Below are positions 1 to 6,177 of a stretch of DNA of 8,114 nt, one piece after another. The DNA comes from Leptolinea sp. (GTDB lineage: Bacteria; Chloroflexota; Anaerolineae; Anaerolineales; Anaerolineaceae). The stretch lies in assembly GCA_022837205.1 (NCBI GenBank), contig JALHEL010000073.1, forward strand, positions 1 to 8,114. The letters are read 5' to 3'. The notes below the pieces were generated by a model, which searched no databases, had not been told where the DNA came from, and saw nothing but the letters and a program-made list of their open reading frames with translations. The stretch's first letter is position 1. The number at the start of each line of letters is the position of its first letter. The position numbers and the translations under genes are program-made.

Positions 1-585
1 AATCATATGATGAGTAATCCCGAAGAAATTTATAAACTGCAGGGAGTCACTCCGAGAATCATGAGTGATATCGCATCGCTGGTAAAATTCTTAGGATCGA
101 TCGGTTCGAAGAAAACGGAAACCGAACCGGTTGAAGTTTCGGAAGAACAGCCAACAATGGAAGCTCAGCCGATCGCTGAAATTGCCGAAGCGGAAGAGTT
201 GCCCGAACCGGTTTCTTTTGAAAAATCAGAACGTAAATATGAGGGAAAAGCGGAAGATTTTGTCGATCTGACTCAACTTCCTCTTCAAACGGAGACCACG
301 CCGGCTGAACCCGAACCTCAGACCGAATATGAAGATATTTCTTTTGATGAGCTTTTCAATGCGATGCGAAATGAAATCGCGACTCCTACGGAATATTTAA
401 ATGAAATCGCGACTCCTACGGAATATTTAGAGGATGAAGACGAGCTGAAAGACGATCTGACTTCAACTAAAGGCAAAAAGAAGAAGAAGAAGAAAAATGT
501 CGAAATCGAATATGATCCTGACAGCGATTCGACATTGATCCATAAAAAGCATAAACGTGGAGAAGATGAGGATTGGGGTTGGTAA
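1..585 (+). CDS. nusA: Probable 3' end of nusA (transcription termination/antitermination factor), low-complexity C-terminal tail; 5' end outside window
   Basis: The frame is open to the left edge (AAT CAT precede the first ATG at 7), so this is most likely the end of a longer gene and not one starting at 7. The first 35 or so residues look folded (EEIYKLQGVTPRIMSDIASLV, with an HhH-like GVTPRI stretch). The rest is low complexity: Glu/Pro/Thr-rich, then a perfect duplicated NEIATPTEYL block, a run of seven lysines, and a charged end finishing GEDEDWGW. No catalytic domain or KH/S1 domain is visible. The call rests on position: it directly precedes ylxR and infB, the place nusA occupies in most bacteria, and NusA proteins often carry acidic C-terminal extensions. 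NusA binds RNA polymerase and modulates pausing and termination. Its stop codon is directly abutted by the ylxR GTG, implying coupled translation. Alternative: a separate uncharacterised acidic protein of 192 residues starting at 7. Confidence 0.62.
   Translation, partial: NHMMSNPEEIYKLQGVTPRIMSDIASLVKFLGSIGSKKTETEPVEVSEEQPTMEAQPIAEIAEAEELPEPVSFEKSERKYEGKAEDFVDLTQLPLQTETTPAEPEPQTEYEDISFDELFNAMRNEIATPTEYLNEIATPTEYLEDEDELKDDLTSTKGKKKKKKKNVEIEYDPDSDSTLIHKKHKRGEDEDWGW
370..429 (+). repeat. Perfect 30-bp in-frame tandem duplication
   Basis: Two adjacent identical 30-base units (370-399 and 400-429) encode NEIATPTEYL twice in the acidic tail of the upstream gene. No base differs between the copies, and the match extends one base to the left. 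A unit length divisible by three keeps the frame. Identity at the DNA level, synonymous sites included, suggests a recent duplication by slippage or unequal recombination in a region under weak structural constraint. Confidence 0.95.
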
Positions 586-885
586 GTGAGCAACAAGTCT
601 GAAAAGAAACATGTCAGGCATGTTCCGCAACGGACGTGCATCGCTTGTCGGCAAACCTTGCCAAAGCGATCGTTGATCCGATTGGTCAGAACAGATGAAG
701 GCTTGCAGCTTGATCCGACCGGAAAGGTCTCCGGTCGGGGAGCATACCTGCATGATTCGAAAGCATGTTGGAACATTGCGATCCAACACAGGCTGCTTGA
801 AAAGAGCCTGAAGACTGAATTGAGTGATAAAGATTTAGAGAAGATGAGATTATGGATGGAAGATCTTCCGGATAACGCTGAATAG
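586..885 (+). CDS. ylxR: YlxR/RnpM family RNA-binding protein (DUF448)
   Basis: A 99-residue protein with the YlxR fold signature: VPQRTCIACRQTLPKRSLIRLVR near the N-terminus (about residues 14-36) and DPTGKVSGRGAYLHDSKACW (about 43-62). The GRGAYL core and the conserved basic patch are intact. The family is about 90-100 residues long, so this copy is complete. In Bacillus subtilis the protein (renamed RnpM) binds RNase P RNA and modulates its activity; the family lies almost always between nusA and infB, as here. The start is GTG at 586, the base after the preceding TAA, so it probably depends on translational coupling with the upstream gene. The Cys often found right after GRGAYL is His here, but the CxxC in RTCIAC and the later Cys of KACW remain. 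The L7Ae-like gene ylxQ, frequent between ylxR and infB in Firmicutes, is absent. Confidence 0.93.
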   Translation: MSNKSEKKHVRHVPQRTCIACRQTLPKRSLIRLVRTDEGLQLDPTGKVSGRGAYLHDSKACWNIAIQHRLLEKSLKTELSDKDLEKMRLWMEDLPDNAE

Positions 886-920
886 CAAACATACTTGAAG
901 GTCTTCTGCCATAACGGAAA

Positions 921-925
921 GAGAG
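921..925 (+). promoter_or_regulatory. Ribosome binding site that decides the infB start
   Basis: GAGAG, within GGAAAGAGAG, lies 5 bases before ATG 931. An in-frame TTG at 895 would add 12 residues (KVFCHNGKRVA and its start), but it has no Shine-Dalgarno-like sequence before it. The added residues also do not resemble the IF-2 N-domain, which begins soon after ATG 931. Confidence 0.6.
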
Positions 926-930
926 TGGCT

Positions 931-2715
931 ATGGGTGATGAAGCAAAAAGAGTACAGATACCTTATACTATAACCGTCCGTGATTTGGCGAAGCTACTTC
1001 AGAGTAACAGCATTCAGGTAATGAGAATTCTGATGGCCAACGGGGTCATGGCTAATATTAATCAGCTGGTGGACTTCGATACGGCAGCAATCGTTGCCAG
1101 TGAAATGGGTATCGAGGCTGTACCCGAATCCAAAGAACAGGTAGAGGAATTCAAAGAAACCGGAGATGTTCCGCTCTGGCGGCAGATCATAAATAAAGAA
1201 GATCCGAAAAGTTTGATTCCGCGTCCGCCGGTCGTGACGATTTTAGGACATGTCGATCACGGCAAGACGTCTTTATTGGACGCCATCCGTCATACAAATG
1301 TCGCCGTGGGGGAAGCCGGGGGAATAACCCAGCATATCGGTGCCTATCAGATTGAAAATAAAGGGAAATTAATTACATTTCTGGACACTCCGGGGCATGC
1401 GGCGTTCAGTGCCATGCGCGCACGCGGCGCTCAGGGAGCGGATATTGTCGTGCTTGTTGTGGCTGCCAATGACGGTGTCATGCCTCAGACGAAAGAGGCA
1501 ATTTCACATGCCAAAGCCGCACAGGTTCCGATTATTGTTGCGCTGAATAAAATCGATCGCTCCGATGCCAACCCGGATTTGGTAAAAAAGCAGCTTTCCG
1601 AACAAGGCTTGATACCGGATGAATGGGGCGGAAACACAATGGTTGTTCCGGTCTCCGCCAAGCAGCGAATCGGTATCGATGATTTGATGGAAGCGATTCT
1701 GTTGACAGCCGAAAACAGCGAAATTTTGGCTAATCCCAAAGGAAAAGTATTCGGAACGGTTATCGAAGCTTCCATTGATCCGAAGAAGGGCGTTATGGCA
1801 ACCCTTTTGGTTCAAAACGGCACTTTGAAAATGGGTGATGTTGTTTTAGCGGGTCAGTCGATCGGTAAAATCAGGGCGATGTTTGATTTTCGCGGCAAGA
1901 AGATTCAAAAGGCCGGTCCCTCGACACCGGTTCAGATTATGGGTCTGACCGAAGTACCGACGGCTGGAGATATTTTCCAAGTCTATGCGTCGGAAAAAGA
2001 AGCTCGGGCGGTGGTTGAAAATGCGAAAAATGAAGCGGCGTTAAAAAGCTCGACACCGAAAGCCACATTGGAAGAACTGTTTGCCAAGTTCAAAGCCGGT
2101 GAAGCAAAAGAATTGAACTTGATTATTAAGACAGATGTCAACGGGTCTTTGGAACCCATTATCAATTCCATCAATGACCTCAGCAAGGAAGGCGAAATTA
2201 AAATCAATATCCTTCATGCAGAGGCCGGCAATATCAGTGAAAATGATGTCATGCTTGCATCCGCGTCTCACGGAGTTGTCATCGGATTTAATGTCCAAGC
2301 CGACCCGGTTGCCAAGAAAAAAGCCGAAAACGAAGGCGTCTCGATTCGAATTTACGATATTATTTACCGTTTGATCGAAGACATCGAAAAAGCTCTGAAA
2401 GGAATGTTGGAGCCCGAATTTAAAGAAACAGTTATCGGGCGAGCAGAGGTTTTGACGACGTTCTCCATTTCAAAAGTGGGGACTATTGCCGGATGCAGAG
2501 TGAAAGAAGGGGATATCCGACGGAACTGCAAGGTTCATGTAAAGCGCGGAAATGAGATCATTTTTACGGGTGAGATCAGTTCGCTGAAGCATGAAAAGGA
2601 GGATGTAAAAGAAGTGAAAACCGGATTGGATTGCGGTATCGGATTAAAAGGATTTGAAGATTTTAAACCGGGGGATATACTCGAAGCTTTCGTTTTGGAA
2701 AGATTCGGTATGTGA
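931..2715 (+). CDS. infB: Translation initiation factor IF-2, short form
   Basis: A GTPase that delivers fMet-tRNA to the 30S subunit and promotes 50S joining in the cytoplasm. From ATG 931 the protein has 594 residues. The IF-2 N2 domain lies at about 9-65 (IPYTITVRDLAKLL, then VMRILMANGVMANINQ). The G domain follows with G1 GHVDHGKT at 106-113, the effector loop GGITQHIGAY, G3 DTPGH at 152-156, G4 NKID at 206-209 and G5 SAK at 242-244. Then come domain II (from about 275), the IF-2 domain 3 (about 390-490) and the C-terminal fMet-tRNA-binding barrel, ending LERFGM. E. coli IF-2 is about 890 residues and B. subtilis about 716; this one lacks the long variable N-terminal extension, as in several deep-branching phyla. 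All GTPase motifs are intact. The gene sits 45 bases after ylxR and 21 bases before rbfA, in one operon. I favour ATG 931 over TTG 895 because of the ribosome binding site. Confidence 0.97.
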   Translation: MGDEAKRVQIPYTITVRDLAKLLQSNSIQVMRILMANGVMANINQLVDFDTAAIVASEMGIEAVPESKEQVEEFKETGDVPLWRQIINKEDPKSLIPRPPVVTILGHVDHGKTSLLDAIRHTNVAVGEAGGITQHIGAYQIENKGKLITFLDTPGHAAFSAMRARGAQGADIVVLVVAANDGVMPQTKEAISHAKAAQVPIIVALNKIDRSDANPDLVKKQLSEQGLIPDEWGGNTMVVPVSAKQRIGIDDLMEAILLTAENSEILANPKGKVFGTVIEASIDPKKGVMATLLVQNGTLKMGDVVLAGQSIGKIRAMFDFRGKKIQKAGPSTPVQIMGLTEVPTAGDIFQVYASEKEARAVVENAKNEAALKSSTPKATLEELFAKFKAGEAKELNLIIKTDVNGSLEPIINSINDLSKEGEIKINILHAEAGNISENDVMLASASHGVVIGFNVQADPVAKKKAENEGVSIRIYDIIYRLIEDIEKALKGMLEPEFKETVIGRAEVLTTFSISKVGTIAGCRVKEGDIRRNCKVHVKRGNEIIFTGEISSLKHEKEDVKEVKTGLDCGIGLKGFEDFKPGDILEAFVLERFGM

Positions 2716-2723
2716 TGTAAGAG

Positions 2724-2729
2724 AGGAGG
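2724..2729 (+). promoter_or_regulatory. Consensus Shine-Dalgarno of rbfA
   Basis: AGGAGG lies 7 bases before ATG 2737, in the 21-base gap after the infB stop. It is the strongest ribosome binding site in the window; most neighbouring genes have weak sites or abut the gene before them. Strong independent initiation of rbfA is therefore likely. Confidence 0.85.
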
Positions 2730-2736
2730 AATTATC

Positions 2737-3123
2737 ATGCCATCGCCCATACGATTGAAAAAAATAGCAGAGCGAATTCGGGATGATTTATCCGAAATGT
2801 TGCTGTATGAAATTGATGATCCGAGACTACAGGGAGTCATGATAACGGATGTCAACGTGGATCGGGAACTTTATTATGCCAATATTTATGTTTCCGCTTT
2901 GGAAGGGAAGGAACGCAGCGCCGAAATCTTGGCGGGATTGGAAAATGCGTCAGGATATATGAGGCATGCTCTTTCGCAGTCGATCGAGTTAAGGACTTTT
3001 CCGAAATTACGCTTTTTTTGGGATCCTACTCCGGAAAAAGCGGATCGGGTGGAAACCTTATTAAGACAGCTTAAAGAAGAACAGGAAGCAAAAAATAAAA
3101 ATGAACAAAAAGGGATTGCCTGA
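2737..3123 (+). CDS. rbfA: 30S ribosome-binding factor A (RbfA)
   Basis: A KH-fold protein that binds the 30S subunit near the 5' helix of 16S rRNA and assists late maturation and cold adaptation. The 128 residues cover the whole family: the N-terminal helix SPIRLKKIAERIRDDLSEML, the diagnostic DDPRLQGVMITDVNVDRELYYANIYVS stretch (about 27-53), LENASGYMRHALSQSIELRTFPKLRFFWDPT (about 68-98), and a charged C-terminal helix. Usual length is 110-135. The last residues (KNKNEQKGIA) are unusual because their codons also form the 5' flank and left arm of the hairpin at 3110-3138, and the TGA stop lies in its loop. Position directly after infB is classical. Confidence 0.96.
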   Translation: MPSPIRLKKIAERIRDDLSEMLLYEIDDPRLQGVMITDVNVDRELYYANIYVSALEGKERSAEILAGLENASGYMRHALSQSIELRTFPKLRFFWDPTPEKADRVETLLRQLKEEQEAKNKNEQKGIA

Positions 3124-3138
3124 AAAAGGCAATCCCTT
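3110..3138 (+). terminator. Strong hairpin overlapping the rbfA stop codon; attenuator or terminator candidate
   Basis: Arms AAGGGATTGCC (3110-3120) and GGCAATCCCTT (3128-3138) pair perfectly over 11 bp around the 7-base loop TGAAAAA, whose first three bases are the rbfA stop. The downstream + strand tail is ATTTATCG, a poor U-tract for intrinsic termination. On the minus strand the hairpin is followed by TTTTTGTTCATTTTTATTTT, which is better. The stem could terminate partially, protect the 3' end of an upstream mRNA from exonucleases, or stop antisense transcription. It marks a likely boundary inside the operon, before the nrnA-truB-ribF part. Confidence 0.7.
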
Positions 3139-3184
3139 ATTTATCGAATTCTTCCGAATCGGAACTAAATAGAACGATTAAAAA

Positions 3185-3253
3185 ATGATTAAAATGGTTT
3201 TAGAATCGGACGGGGAACTTATCAAAAAAATATCGGAATTTGAGAGCTCATGA
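3185..3253 (+). CDS. Possible 22-codon leader ORF overlapping the nrnA start
   Basis: ATG 3185 opens a frame reading MIKMVLESDGELIKKISEFESS. It stops at TGA 3251-3253, which overlaps the nrnA ATG (3250-3252) as ATGA, the classical geometry of translational coupling. No good Shine-Dalgarno precedes ATG 3185 (upstream bases are AT-rich), and the peptide matches no family I recognise. The nrnA gene itself has only a weak GAGAG site 3 bases before its ATG, which would fit dependence on coupling. It may also be chance in a 126-base gap. Confidence 0.25.
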   Translation: MIKMVLESDGELIKKISEFESS

Positions 3254-4242
3254 ATCAAGACAAGAACAATGTACTGACGGAAATCCGCAAAATCATTGAA
3301 AACGCGACGAATATTGCTTTATTTTGCCATATTCGTCCGGATGGCGATGCCATCGGCTCAATGCTCGGATTAGGCTGGTCGTTGGAAGAGATGGGGAAAA
3401 AAGTCCAATATGTCTGTCCGGATGAACTGCCGGTCCAAGGTTGGTTGAATCCTCAAACCATTGGAAAAAACACCCGTTTTGTAAAAGCTCCGGAGCCGTA
3501 TGATTGTTCCGTACTCTTGGATGTCAGCACGCTTTCTCGAGCGGGATATTTTTTTGAACAGCCCGATATCGGGCAACCCGATATCTGTATTGATCATCAT
3601 GTTTCCAATTCCGGAGATGCTAAGATAAATTTGATCGATCCTTCTGCTCCGGCTACCGCGATTATCGTCGCTCATCTGATCGAAGAATTGAATTTTCCGA
3701 TGAATAAAGAGATTGCGGAAGCGCTTTTATCGGGCATTATTATGGATACGCAAGGATTCAGCACATCCAATACGAATCCGGATTCGCTGCGTGTCACGGC
3801 GAAATTGATGGAACAGGGCGCCGATTTGTATTGGGGGATCCAAAATATTTTGAAAGCTCATTCTTTGGAAGCGGCAAAATATTGGCATTGCGGGCTTTCA
3901 AAATTGGAAACTCGAGGGAAAATTTTATGGACCGTGCTGACAGATACCGATCGGGTGCACTCAGGGTATACCGGCAGAGACGATGCCGGTTTAATCGATT
4001 ATCTGGCTTCGACGGAAGGTTTTCTTGCTACGGTTTTATTTAATGAACAAAACGACGGACGAGTAAAAATATCATGGCGGAGCAGACCCGGTGTAAATGT
4101 GGCAGCAATTGCGGAAGAGTTTGGCGGCGGCGGACACCGGCAAGCGGCCGGAGCCGATGTAAACGGACCGATCGAGGATGTCGTTGAACGGGTGCTGGCC
4201 TGCACCGAAAAAGGTGTTCGATCGGCTGAACAATCATCGTAA
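3250..4242 (+). CDS. nrnA: DHH/DHHA1 phosphoesterase, NrnA-like oligoribonuclease / pAp phosphatase
   Basis: A cytoplasmic Mn-dependent enzyme. Family members degrade 2-5 nt nanoRNAs to mononucleotides and remove the 3' phosphate of pAp. The 330 residues contain the full metal-binding set: H27-x3-D31-x-D33 in CHIRPDGDAIGS, D91 in LLDVST, the signature D115-H116-H117 in IDHH, and D166 in IIMDTQGF. The C-terminal DHHA1 domain carries GGGGHRQAAG at 292-301, which binds the substrate phosphate. Length agrees with B. subtilis NrnA (about 313) and relatives (to about 340). The ATG at 3250 is the only sensible start because an in-frame TGA lies just upstream at 3241. The gene follows rbfA and precedes truB, its usual place in many Gram-positive and Chloroflexota genomes. 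The exact substrate (nanoRNA, pAp or cyclic dinucleotide products such as pGpG/pApA) cannot be told from sequence. A small PDIGQPDI duplication precedes the DHH motif. Confidence 0.92.
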   Translation: MNQDKNNVLTEIRKIIENATNIALFCHIRPDGDAIGSMLGLGWSLEEMGKKVQYVCPDELPVQGWLNPQTIGKNTRFVKAPEPYDCSVLLDVSTLSRAGYFFEQPDIGQPDICIDHHVSNSGDAKINLIDPSAPATAIIVAHLIEELNFPMNKEIAEALLSGIIMDTQGFSTSNTNPDSLRVTAKLMEQGADLYWGIQNILKAHSLEAAKYWHCGLSKLETRGKILWTVLTDTDRVHSGYTGRDDAGLIDYLASTEGFLATVLFNEQNDGRVKISWRSRPGVNVAAIAEEFGGGGHRQAAGADVNGPIEDVVERVLACTEKGVRSAEQSS

Positions 4243-4269
4243 TTTCCTTCCCGAGTGTCCGGTTTTAAT

Positions 4270-4275
4270 TATAAT
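4270..4275 (+). promoter_or_regulatory. Candidate -10 box upstream of truB
   Basis: A perfect TATAAT lies 35 bases before the truB ATG in the 68-base AT-rich gap after nrnA. At a spacing of 17 the -35 position reads CTTCCC, a poor match to TTGACA. It may be a secondary promoter for truB-ribF, or simply AT-rich sequence. Confidence 0.35.
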
Positions 4276-4310
4276 TGCGTGAAATATATTGAAAGAAAGA
4301 AAAAATATTT

Positions 4311-5225
4311 ATGAGAAGTGAAGAGACGAAAAGATATAAAAGTGCCATATCGGGTGTCCTGATTGTGGATAAGCCGATTGGGAAAACGTCTCATGACATT
4401 GTTCAAATAATCCGGAAAGGAACCGGAATCAGGCGAATCGGTCATACCGGCACACTGGATCCGAGAGCATCCGGTGTTTTAGTCATATTGATCGGGCCGG
4501 CGGTTCGGCTGAGCGAATACCTGCAATCGGATATAAAGCGATATGAAGCGACTATTCGGTTGGGTTCCGTTTCCGATACTTATGACGGGGACGGTTTGAT
4601 CGAAACCACCGGTGCAGATATGAATATATCCGAGGATCAGATATCGGAAGCGATGAAGAAGTTTGTCGGAGAAATCGAACAAACACCGCCTGTTTACTCC
4701 GCATTAAAAATTAAAGGACGAAAAGCATACGAAATGGCGAGAGAGGGAATCGATTTTGAAATCCCCAGCCGAAAAGTGACGGTCTATTCGATGGATTTGA
4801 TCGAGTACAATCCCCCGGAACTATCGGTGGATATCCTTTGTTCCTCCGGAACTTATGTTCGATCGATCGCAAATGATTTGGGACAGGTTTTAGGATGTGG
4901 AGCTTATCTTTCCGGCTTGCGCAGAACTTTAAGCGGTCATTTTTCTTTGCGGGATGCCGTATCCATTCCGAATCTGGAAGCAAGTTTTGAAGAAGGAAAT
5001 TGGTATCAATATCTGATTCCCGCAGCTGAAGCTTTGGACGGTTACGCGGAATTGGTTGTAGACATGGATGAAGAATCTCAGATTCGTCACGGCAGAAGGA
5101 TTCCGGCTCAAAATACCGATTCTCCGTATGCCAAAGCGGTTTCGGAACAAGGTGAACTGATTGCGATTCTGGAGTTGGACCCCGAGACATCGGAATGGAA
5201 ACCCAAGAAAGTTCTATACCCCTGA
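4311..5225 (+). CDS. truB: tRNA pseudouridine(55) synthase TruB
   Basis: Isomerises U55 to pseudouridine in the T-loop of elongator tRNAs and also acts as a tRNA-folding chaperone. The 304 residues start with SGVLIVDKPIGKTSHDIV (15-31). The catalytic motif GHTGTLDPRASGVL follows, with nucleophile Asp at residue 50 (D48 in E. coli). Other family marks are YEATIRLGSVSDTYDGDG, TPPVYSALKIKGRKAYEMAREG, and CSSGTYVRSIANDLG with the conserved active-site Arg. The C-terminal part (about 225-304) is a short PUA-like tail; B. subtilis TruB has 309 residues, so the size is normal. The ribosome binding site is weak (GAAAGAAAG, about 10 bases upstream). An ATG at 4311 agrees with the expected N-terminus. 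The stop lies 7 bases before the ribF ATG, the standard truB-ribF pair. Confidence 0.97.
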   Translation: MRSEETKRYKSAISGVLIVDKPIGKTSHDIVQIIRKGTGIRRIGHTGTLDPRASGVLVILIGPAVRLSEYLQSDIKRYEATIRLGSVSDTYDGDGLIETTGADMNISEDQISEAMKKFVGEIEQTPPVYSALKIKGRKAYEMAREGIDFEIPSRKVTVYSMDLIEYNPPELSVDILCSSGTYVRSIANDLGQVLGCGAYLSGLRRTLSGHFSLRDAVSIPNLEASFEEGNWYQYLIPAAEALDGYAELVVDMDEESQIRHGRRIPAQNTDSPYAKAVSEQGELIAILELDPETSEWKPKKVLYP

Positions 5226-5232
5226 GACAGTG

Positions 5233-6168
5233 ATGGTACAAGCAGATCTCATCTCACAAATTACCTTGAAGGCTTCCGCCATAACCATCGGCGGCTATGA
5301 CGGTATTCATTGCGGTCATCGTTTCCTTTTGGATGCGATGCTCAAGGATGCGCACCAACAATCTTTACCGACGGTGATGGTCACTTTTGATCCGTTACCG
5401 TTTGTTTTTTTTCAGAAGCCGAAGTTTCCCAAGAATATTATTCTCCCGCAAGAACGGGCTGAGATCGCCGAGCAGATCGGGATCGATTATTTGATCACGT
5501 TGAAATTTGATCAACAATTAGCTGATCAGAGCGCGAGTGATTTTATTTCGGAACTGTCGGAGTCGTTAGGGTTAAAGTCCTTATGGGTCGGAGAAGATTT
5601 TTCTTTGGGAAAAAATCGCGAGGGCAGTCAAGAGACATTAAAAAAGCTTGCCGATCAGTTTCATTTTGCGCTTCATATTTTGCCGAAGCTGGAAATGGAC
5701 GGCGGGATCGTTTCATCCACCTGGATTCGCGGATTAATTACCGAAGGACAGGTACAAGAAGCCGCCAAGCTGTTAGGGTATCCCTTTTTTATCGAAAATA
5801 AAATTGTACACGGCGCCGGACGGGGGAAAAAACTCGGTTTCCCGACAGTCAATATGCAAATACCCGAAGGGAAAATTATACCTGCGATCGGTGTTTATAC
5901 GACATATATTCGATTGCACGGGAAAAAGTTTCCCGCGATCACAAATGTGGGGACCCGCCCCACATTCTACAACGATCATCAAATCGTCCTCGAAACTTTT
6001 GTTTTTTCATCGGACGGGAAGGATGAATACGGTGAAACCGCGCGTGTCGAATTTCTTGAATATATGCGGCCGGAGTTTAAATTCGGTTCCGCGGATGAAT
6101 TGGTCAACCAAATTCGTCAGGATATCCGGCATGCCGAAGCTTTTTTCGAAAAGCGGAATCAGTTATAG
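5233..6168 (+). CDS. ribF: Bifunctional riboflavin kinase / FMN adenylyltransferase RibF
   Basis: Converts riboflavin to FMN and FMN to FAD. From ATG 5233 it has 311 residues, typical for the family. The N-terminal nucleotidyltransferase domain shows GGYDGIHCGH at 20-29 (family form GxFDGxHxGH), VTFDPLP, and SSTWIRGLITEGQVQEAAKLLGYPF at the domain end. The C-terminal flavokinase domain has GRGKKLGFPTVN with T205 and N207 (family PTxN, Mg-ATP binding), ITNVGTRPTF, and the catalytic Glu at 254 in IVLETFVF. Two residues deviate from the usual form: Tyr for Phe in GGYDG, and Leu where TFxPHP normally has His. GTG 5230 is an alternative start one codon earlier; longer in-frame versions run deep into truB and lack family similarity. 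The gene has no clear ribosome binding site and is probably coupled to truB. It converges on the esterase gene with 9 bases between the stop codons. Confidence 0.95.
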   Translation: MVQADLISQITLKASAITIGGYDGIHCGHRFLLDAMLKDAHQQSLPTVMVTFDPLPFVFFQKPKFPKNIILPQERAEIAEQIGIDYLITLKFDQQLADQSASDFISELSESLGLKSLWVGEDFSLGKNREGSQETLKKLADQFHFALHILPKLEMDGGIVSSTWIRGLITEGQVQEAAKLLGYPFFIENKIVHGAGRGKKLGFPTVNMQIPEGKIIPAIGVYTTYIRLHGKKFPAITNVGTRPTFYNDHQIVLETFVFSSDGKDEYGETARVEFLEYMRPEFKFGSADELVNQIRQDIRHAEAFFEKRNQL

Positions 6169-6177
6169 AGAATTTGT

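Noticed and set aside
318..776. Minus-strand frame across the nusA tail and ylxR with a Phe run
   Set aside because: The Phe and Ser runs are the complement of the AAG and GAA codons of the + strand tail, and it overlaps two better-supported genes.
895..930. Extension of infB to a TTG start at 895
   Set aside because: It adds 12 residues unlike any IF-2 N-terminus and has no ribosome binding site, whereas ATG 931 has GAGAG at 5 bases.
2595..2602. AAAGGAGG, a consensus Shine-Dalgarno, inside infB
   Set aside because: It encodes KED in a well-conserved part of IF-2 and no frame of useful length starts at a proper distance; at most a ribosome pause site.
3541..3600. CCCGATATCGGG palindrome and PDIGQPDI duplication in nrnA as a regulatory site
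   Set aside because: It lies within coding sequence just before the DHH motif and is explained by a small codon-level duplication in a surface loop.
4711..5241. 176-residue minus-strand frame antisense to truB
   Set aside because: No family resemblance; its residues follow from truB codons on the opposite strand, and truB is certain.
6139..6154. GCTTTT-TTCG-AAAAGC hairpin near the ribF end as a terminator
   Set aside because: The stem is only six mostly A-T pairs, lies inside the ribF coding sequence, and is followed by no U-tract on either strand.
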